DNA from: Zanthoxylum bungeanum
Lineage: Eukaryota > Streptophyta > Magnoliopsida > Sapindales > Rutaceae
Direction: 5' to 3'
DNA: 64,000 nucleotides
Assembly (NCBI GenBank): GCA_019454045.1
Contig: SKCR01025339.1
Location: 170,321-234,320 of the forward strand
This document shows positions 58,343 to 64,000 of this stretch, piece after piece; within the stretch, counting starts at the first letter, position 1; every line of letters starts with the position of its first letter. A program made the position numbers and the translations under genes. The notes below the pieces were generated by a model. That model did no database searches. It saw only the letters and a program-made list of their open reading frames with translations, and had not been told where the DNA came from.

Positions 58343-60391
58343 TGATGAGCGGAAAATATATCAATATTTACCGCCCCTTTAACTTAATATTTTGTTTAGT
58401 TTCTCGGGTTTGATGAACGTTTTGATGTGTTTTAGTTTATTTTGCAGATAAAATAATATCGGGTCTCAATGAAATCATTTAGGATGAAATATGGGTCAAA
58501 TAAGGGTAATTATTGGACTTGATATTTTAATTTTGGAGATTGGAAACTTGAAATGGCGTTTTGACGAAGTGCAGTTTTGGAAATTCCAGTTTTGCGCATC
58601 TGTCGTATTTTGGGCATAAATTTTACTCAGATATCGGATTGAGCTGATTCAAGTTCCAGATTAAGACGACTCAAAGATCTACAACGTTGAAAGACAAAAT
58701 AATTTCGATTCTGAAGATTTCATCCCCGAAATTGATGAACCATCCAGAAGTGTGTAGTGTGTAATTATTAAAGTCACTTTTAATCATTTTCAAAGCAAAA
58801 AAATAAATTAATAAAAAAATAATAAAAATTATCAAATCATCACCAAACATGATAAGAGATTAGTGGAGCAATTAATAATGGATTTGGTGGAGCAATTAGT
58901 GGAGCATTAGTGGAGCAATTAATAATTGATTTGGTGGATGATTTGATGGAGGCAAAATTTTGCCTATAAATACCAAGCCATTTCATTGTAAAATTCATAC
59001 TTTCTTCTAAGGAATTCCTTAAGAATACTAAGAAGATTGTATCTTGTTTGTTTATTTACAGCTTTCAGTAATTAATTTTCATTTTCGCACTTTCTTTTCT
59101 TTACTTTTCAGTTTTTACTTTCCGCAATTTACTTTTACGCACAGTACTTTTCTTTATTTAATTTTCAGTTTTTACTTTTCAGTAATGAGGAGGTAACTCC
59201 CTTTGCTGGGGTAAAAGGTAAAACTTTTATTACTAATATTTAGATTAATCTCCCTTAATTATAATATATAAACTAGTTAAAACCTGACTTAACGAGGATA
59301 CCGCCATATTGGTCGGTTGGTAATTATTTAAATTGGTTTTAACCTGACTAAACTGGATACCGCCTGATTGGTCGGTTGGTAATTAATTATTAATTTGACT
59401 TAATCTGGATACCGCCTATATGGCTGGTTGGTAATTATCATGCAAAGTAATAATATATTATATTAAGGGAGATATCTAAAATAGAAGTAATAAAAGTGGA
59501 TCCTTTTACCTCAGCATTTTTTTATTGTAATTTTACTTTATTTACTTTTCAGCATTTACTTTTCAGCAATTTACTTTTCAGCATTTACTTTTCAGCATTT
59601 AATTTTTAGTATTTTACTTTATGTCTTTTATTTTATTTAAGTTTTTTTTACTACCGTAATATATGTCGTAACTAAGCCATTATCTGGGGTTGTGATGAAA
59701 TCCAATATCACCGGTTTTAAAGGGTTAAATTATAGTTTGGGTAATTTAAAGGTTTACTTATTAAGTCTTAAGCTTAATGCTTCTTGTTGTCTGATCACAA
59801 TAAGATTGATGTGGTAAATCTAAAATGAATAGACATAGGGATTTTAGGTTTCAGCCTTAGACTTAATAGCCCACGATCTTCCTTGAAGATAAATAACCCT
59901 TTAATAGATTTCCTTACAGGATAGACATATACCTGTCGGGCGGGGGTAGCCATAATTGGAACTTAAACTTAATGAATCCAGATAATTTGGTTGACATAGA
60001 CATATGGTTCAATTGGGTTAAGCTGGGTATTTGCGTCTGACCATCGACAGAGGCTTTGCATAATTTAGTGTTCCAGGTTAGTAAACCGATTTATTACACA
60101 AACATAAAATAAACACTTCATCATCTTTAAAATGATATTGGAAGAAATCACAACCCTAGATAGTTTTTAATATTGAATTTTCTTAAAACCTACTTTCGAA
60201 CATTTTATTTACTTGTTTTTAAATTTAGAATCGTCACCATTTCAAATCAATCAAACAACCTGTTAGATACTAGTAATCATTTGACTTCATAAAATTAATA
60301 GATTAGATATTAAGTCCTCGTGGGATCGATATTTTTATACTACTTGAACGATACGTGCGCTTGCGTTATACGTGTGTGTTTACGCCGGTCA
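58343..60391 (+). repeat. 5' LTR of element C
   Basis: The LTR is 2049 bp, from tgatgagcgg to acgccggtca. The TATA box TATAAATA is at 58975-58982. Downstream are ACTTTTCAG-type minisatellites (about 59095-59190 and 59520-59635) and three repeats with ggataccgcc...ggttggtaa starting at 59296, 59355 and 59407. A candidate splice donor CAG|GTTAGT is at 60074-60082 (cut after 60076). Confidence 0.92.
59296..59440 (+). repeat. Three LTR-internal repeats with GGTCGGTTGG core
   Basis: Units of 59 and 52 bp spacing, each pairing a ggataccgcc block with a ggtcggttggtaa block ~12 bases later. The same triplet occurs in the A LTRs and in B. They lie in the transcribed part of the LTR downstream of the TATA box. 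Confidence 0.8.
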
Positions 60392-60397
60392 AGTTTT

Positions 60398-60415
60398 TGG
60401 CGCCGTTGCCGGGGA
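60398..60415 (+). other. Primer-binding site of element C
   Basis: TGGCGCCGTTGCCGGGGA, the tRNA-Asp-type site of Athila elements, six bases after the LTR end at 60391. Confidence 0.9.
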
Positions 60416-60521
60416 CTTATTTATCTTTCACTATTAATTTAGGGGTTAGATACGTTACTTGTATCTAATTTCTTTTTACTTATTATTTTTGTTTCTTGTG
60501 TTTCAGGTTCTCAGAAACTAC

Positions 60522-61920
60522 ATGAGACGAACCAGAAGCTTTGAACTCCGATCGCTTGACCCAGAAATTGAAAGAACCATCAGACAGTTGAGAAGGGAAA
60601 GGCGAGAAGGCCAAGAAGTTAGTCAACATGGAACCTGAACGTTGGAGGTTGCACCACCAATTCCCATTCGAGACAGAACCATTCCGGTGGTTGACAGACT
60701 CATTTCCTGTATTGTACTTCCTCCCTTACCAGCAAATGCGTGTGACATCAAAACATGCATTCAGATGATTCAGCAGTCAGTTCAGTTCGGGGGGAATGTA
60801 ACTGAAGATCCTAATGCCCACATCAGTAACTTCCTGGAAGTTTGCGGTACTTTCAACTACAACAGAGCATCAGAAGAAGCAATGAGACTGCGAGTTTTCC
60901 CATACTCCTTGAAGGACAGAGCTAAAGCTTGGCTACATTCACTACCAGCAGGTTCCATCACAACTTGGAACACTCTAGCCACCAAATTCCTTGCAAAATA
61001 CTTTCCACCAGCCAGAACTGCAAAGTTGAGGAATGACATCACATCCTTTGTACAACAAGATTCAGAATCCCTCTGCGAAGCTTGGGAAAGGTACAAAGAT
61101 TTGCTCCGGAAATGTCCTCACCATGAGATTCCAAAATGGCTTCAAGTCCAAACATTCTATAATGGACTTTCTGGAATAATGAGAACCACAATTGATGCTT
61201 CTGCTGGAGGAGCACTAATGGCAAAAGGAGAAGATCATGCTTGGGATTTAATTGAAGAAATGGCCAACAATAATTCTTTGTGGCCAACAGAAAAGAGCAT
61301 GATCCAAAGAATCGCAGGAATTTATGAAGTTGGAGCCAACACAGCACTGAATGTCAAGCTGGATATGATTTGCAAAAATCTGGAAACTCTTAACATGAAA
61401 GTTAATGGTGGATCCACAAGTTCATCATATAAAGGAGCACCAGAACCAGTTCAGCAGGAAGAGACAGTGAATTTGTCAACAATTTCAACAGATAGGGGAA
61501 CAATCCATATTCCAACACCTACAAACCCAGTGGTGGAGGAATCATCCCAATTTTTCATGGAGCAACAATTCAGGCCAACAGCAAAACTATCCACCACCTA
61601 AATTCCAACAACAGAACAAAAGCCAGGAGCAGGCAAATGAACCAGGAATAACAGAAGTGTTGACCCACTTGAAAAATTCAGAAGCAAAACACGACTCTCA
61701 AGCAACAAGATATGATGCTATGTTTCAATCCCAATCAGCATTAATTCAAAGTCAATCTGTTTCTATTAAGCACTGGAGAATCAAATCGGCAACTGGCCAA
61801 TGCTCAGAGTTACAGACCACCAGGAAATCTTCCTAGCAACACAGAGCCAAATCCAAGAAACATGGAGAAGAAACAATGTCATGCCATCATGTTAAAAAGC
61901 GGTACTGAAATCAACAAAGA
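60522..61920 (+). pseudogene. Athila-type gag of element C, frameshifted
   Basis: Gag forms the particle that packages element RNA. The first ATG (60522) opens with M-R-R-T-R-S-F-E-L and L-D-P-E-I-E-R-T, typical of an Athila Gag N-terminus. The frame breaks near 60630 and continues in the long frame 60642-61601, with D-P-N-A-H-I-S-N-F-L near 60815, A-K-A-W-L-H-S-L-P near 60925 and L-A-K-Y-F-P-P near 60990. Further shifted pieces contain G-Q-L-A-N-A-like sequence near 61790. The frame is long but not continuous; at least two or three single-base changes separate it from an intact protein. A candidate splice acceptor (TTTCAG, ending 60506) precedes the start. Confidence 0.85.
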
Positions 61921-62034
61921 TGTTGGAGCCAAAACAACTGCTGAGGAAGTTCCAAAAGAAACAAAGCAACATATGGAGGAAAAAAGAAGCAAAGGAAAAA
62001 AACAGATCACTCACCTCCACCTTTTCCTCAACGT

Positions 62035-62700
62035 CTTCAGAAGAACAAATTGGACAAGCAGTTTTCTCGGTTCCTGGAAATCTTCAAAAAGCTGCATATC
62101 AACATTCCATTTGCAGAAGCGTTGGAACAAATGCCCACCTATGCCAAATTCATGAAAGATATTCTTTCACGAAAGCAGAGATTGGGAGATTACGAGACAG
62201 TATCATTATCAGAAGAATGCAGTGCTATCATTCAGAGGAAACTTCCCCCGAAGTTGAAAGATCCTGGCAGTTTCACTGTTCCTTGCGTCATAGGAGAACA
62301 TAACTTTGGTAAGGCTTTATGTGATTTAGGTGCTAGTGTTAACTTGATGCCTTTTTCTATTTTCCAGGAAATTAAAGATTGGAGAAACAATGCCAACTTC
62401 AGTCTCACTGCATTGCGATAGAACGCTCGTATTTCCAAGAGGCGTAGTTGAGGATGTGCTGGTCAAGGTTGACAAATTCATTTTCCCAGCAGATTTTATT
62501 GTCCTTGATATGGAGGAAGACGCAGACGTGCCAATCATCCTTGGGAGACCGTTCTTGGCTACAAGTCGAACCATTATTGATGTACAAAAAGGAGAACTAA
62601 CCATGAGGGTACAAGACCAAGAAGTAACATTCAATGTTTTCAAGGCCATGAATTCCCAGATGATGAAAAGAAGGAGGAATGTTTCAAACTCGATGTGATA
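62035..62700 (+). pseudogene. Athila aspartic protease region of element C
   Basis: The frame 62050-62421 reads K-L-H-I-N-I-P-F-A-E-A-L-E-Q-M-P, then the active-site segment L-C-D-L-G-A-S-V-N-L-M-P near 62318-62352. A shift near 62385 moves to 62390-62698, with V-D-K-F-I-F-P-A-D-F, the I-I-L-G-R-P motif near 62536 and M-R-V-Q-D-Q-E-V-T-F-N-V-F. These are hallmark Athila segments. Apart from the shift the catalytic residues look intact. The enzyme would process the Gag polyprotein. Confidence 0.88.
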
Positions 62701-62829
62701 CACAGTACCATTCAGAACTCTGATGAAAGACAAAGTTCTACTGACAAACTTAAAACATGTCAATTGCCTGTGGAGCCTAAAGATAAAGCATCTTTTGCAC
62801 TGAAAGAGCCAATTCTTGCTCTACAAGCA

Positions 62830-63194
62830 ACATAAGAGAAAAAGTTCCACCAGCTCAACGAATTGGAGAATTTCACAATCAGCCTTTTGAAGATGCCAAA
62901 TTGTACAAAGAAAAACGCAAGAAAAGACATGATGAGAAGTTAGTGCGCATACAACTGGAACCAGGGTAGAAGGTACTGTTAAACAAATCAAGGGTGAAAT
63001 TATTCCCATGGAAGCCAAAATCACGGTGGTCAGGTCCATTTGTGATCACCAAAGTTTTACCAAATAGAGCCGTTGAGATACATGATCCTAACGCTAACAA
63101 AACTTTCAAGGTTAAAAACAAGCGTGTCAAGCACTACTGGGGAGAATCATTTGAGCGACAAAAAGAAAGTGTTACACTTTCAGATCCAGCTTAA
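62830..63194 (+). pseudogene. Integrase C-terminal remnant of element C
   Basis: Plus-strand fragments give F-H-N-Q-P-F-E-D-A-K-L-Y-K-E, a stop near 62967, and K-L-F-P-W-K-P-K-S-R-W-S-G-P-F, the conserved end of Athila integrase. The zinc domain, catalytic core, RNase H and RT are absent, removed by a deletion between about 62700 and 62840. It is followed by the ttagcgctagc..ggaggcaacc motif (63231-63253), also present in A. Confidence 0.85.
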
Positions 63195-63329
63195 CGTTCG
63201 AGAAGTCAAGTCTGGCTGACGACTTTAAACTTAGCGCTAGCAGGGAGGCAACCATGCAATTTTTGTATATATTGTGATTTGGTGTGTTTATTTTTGTGTG
63301 TTTAATTTTGCAGGTTTAGTCATTTCAAG

Positions 63330-63498
63330 ATGGAAGAAGCTCTCGCAAATCTTCATAAGCAATTTCCTTCTCTCCCTCAAAAATTCTAATGAAAGTTACA
63401 AAGCTCGCTTGGAACGAATGAGACTACTGACGATCCATGGTGTGCCCAATGACATTCGTTGGGTAATTGAAGCACGAGTCCGATTGGCAGGATTATAA
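63330..63498 (+). pseudogene. Short ORF upstream of the captured LOG in element C
   Basis: It begins M-E-E-A-L-A-N-L-H-K-Q-F seventeen bases after a candidate splice acceptor (TTAATTTTGCAG ending 63313). After one single-base shift near 63387 it continues R-L-E-R-M-R-L-L-T-I-H-G-V to a stop at 63496-63498, about 55 residues. I do not recognise it, and A has different sequence here. It could be an upstream ORF, an extra-ORF remnant or chance. Confidence 0.35.
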
Positions 63499-63541
63499 AT
63501 TCAACTCATCATTGCACTTTTAAAGACATCCATAGTAAAAA

Positions 63542-64000
63542 ATGGAAGCCACTTCAAGAAGACGAGTTGAAAACATTGTGTGTTTTGCGGTAGTACTGTT
63601 GGTACTAAACCACAATACATAGAAGCAGCACATGAATTGGGTCGAGTCTTAGCTGCAAGGAATATGCACTTAATATATGGCGGAGGAAATCTTGGACTTA
63701 TGGGGATCGTTTCAAAGGCTGTACAGAAGGAGGCAGTCACGTTTTGGGAATCATCCAAAACCCTTGGCCGAGGCAAATTTATTGAACCATCAAACGGAGA
63801 GGAATTAATCATGCCAGGTATGTCTGAACGACTGGTAGAAATGATTAACCGTGCTGATGCTTTTATTGCTTTGCCAGGTGGCTTGGGCACATTGGAGGAA
63901 ATTTTTATTGTACTATCTTGGGCGAACCTGAACATACACCAGAAACCAATTGGGCTTGTTTAACGTTGATGGATTTTATGATTTTCTTTGTGTGTTTCTT
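63542..64000 (+). pseudogene. LOG: Second retrotransposon-captured LOG copy, frameshifted, cut by window end
   Basis: The same intronless LOG cDNA as in A, in sense with element C. The start M-E-A-T-S is at 63542; G-G-G-N-L-G-L-M-G lies near 63680 and P-G-G-L-G-T-L-E-E near 63876-63902, so the signature motif is kept. Relative to A it lacks a base near 63577, one near 63732 and one near 63758, and has an extra base near 63960. It keeps the base that A has lost. The breaks in the two copies are therefore independent. A Gly/Ser position after the shift (I-E-P-S-N-G-E-E-L) also differs. The C-terminal quarter is outside the window. Confidence 0.85.

Larger units (their letters stand above)
58343..64000 (+). 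mobile_element. Athila-type LTR retrotransposon C carrying a LOG gene copy (right end outside window)
   Basis: The order on the plus strand is LTR 58343-60391, primer site 60398-60415, gag from 60522, protease to about 62698, a large deletion removing RT, RNase H and the integrase core near 62830, integrase C-terminus to 63194, pol-end motif, LOG copy from 63542. The candidate left target duplication is gcgtc (58338-58342). Same family as A by LTR, primer site and LOG cargo, but it keeps gag and protease where A has an unrelated ORF. The 3' LTR is beyond the window. Confidence 0.88.

Overview
The window is nuclear DNA of a flowering plant, most likely a eudicot. It is AT-rich and holds one clear host gene, an intact GRAS-family transcription factor of the PAT1/SCL13 type (CDS 41261-42997, with a 5'UTR intron, a TATA box and a minimal upstream ORF). 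Most of the rest is LTR retrotransposon sequence in nested layers, plus one tRNA-derived SINE (44538-44802). All family assignments come from reading motifs by eye; no database was searched.

Left side (1-39.5 kb). A long LTR of family S (1-2314) lies next to two Ty1/copia LTRs of family M (2631-4658 and 8280-10310), which flank a degraded gag/protease/GAG-pre-integrase remnant. Fragments of another Ty3-like element, N, follow (10311-12054). From about 13.8 to 39.5 kb lies an old minus-strand Ty3 element of Tat type, G. Its reverse transcriptase is split at 17899/36269 by a block of M copia elements. That block was itself hit by a young Athila-type element A (20273-28013, TSD gtcac) and by a solo LTR of the same family, B (31970-34223, TSD catgc). 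The order of insertion is G, then M, then A and B.

Right side (43.2-64 kb). After the GRAS gene come AT-rich intergenic DNA, the SINE, LTR K1 (45673-48082) and a non-coding Tekay/chromovirus-like element T (LTR end 49590, PPT 58156-58170). T contains two solo LTRs with target duplications: K2 (50061-52440) and S2 (53008-55495). Its 3' LTR is interrupted at 58343 by a plus-strand Athila-type element C that runs off the window end.

The main discovery candidate is that both Athila-type elements, A (minus strand) and C (plus strand), carry an intronless, sense-oriented copy of a plant LOG gene (cytokinin riboside 5'-monophosphate phosphoribohydrolase). It sits where envelope-class elements carry their extra third ORF, downstream of the pol region and upstream of the polypurine tract and 3' LTR. 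In A a single missing base separates the frame from a full-length 217-residue LOG. In C different single-base changes break it. A also has an intact 318-codon acidic ORF of unknown function where gag should be. Both elements show matching candidate splice donor and acceptor sites. The window therefore suggests a non-autonomous retrotransposon lineage that captured a hormone-activating gene as cDNA and then multiplied it. The two LTRs of A differ mostly by 1-base indels, so some of the frame breaks could be assembly errors.
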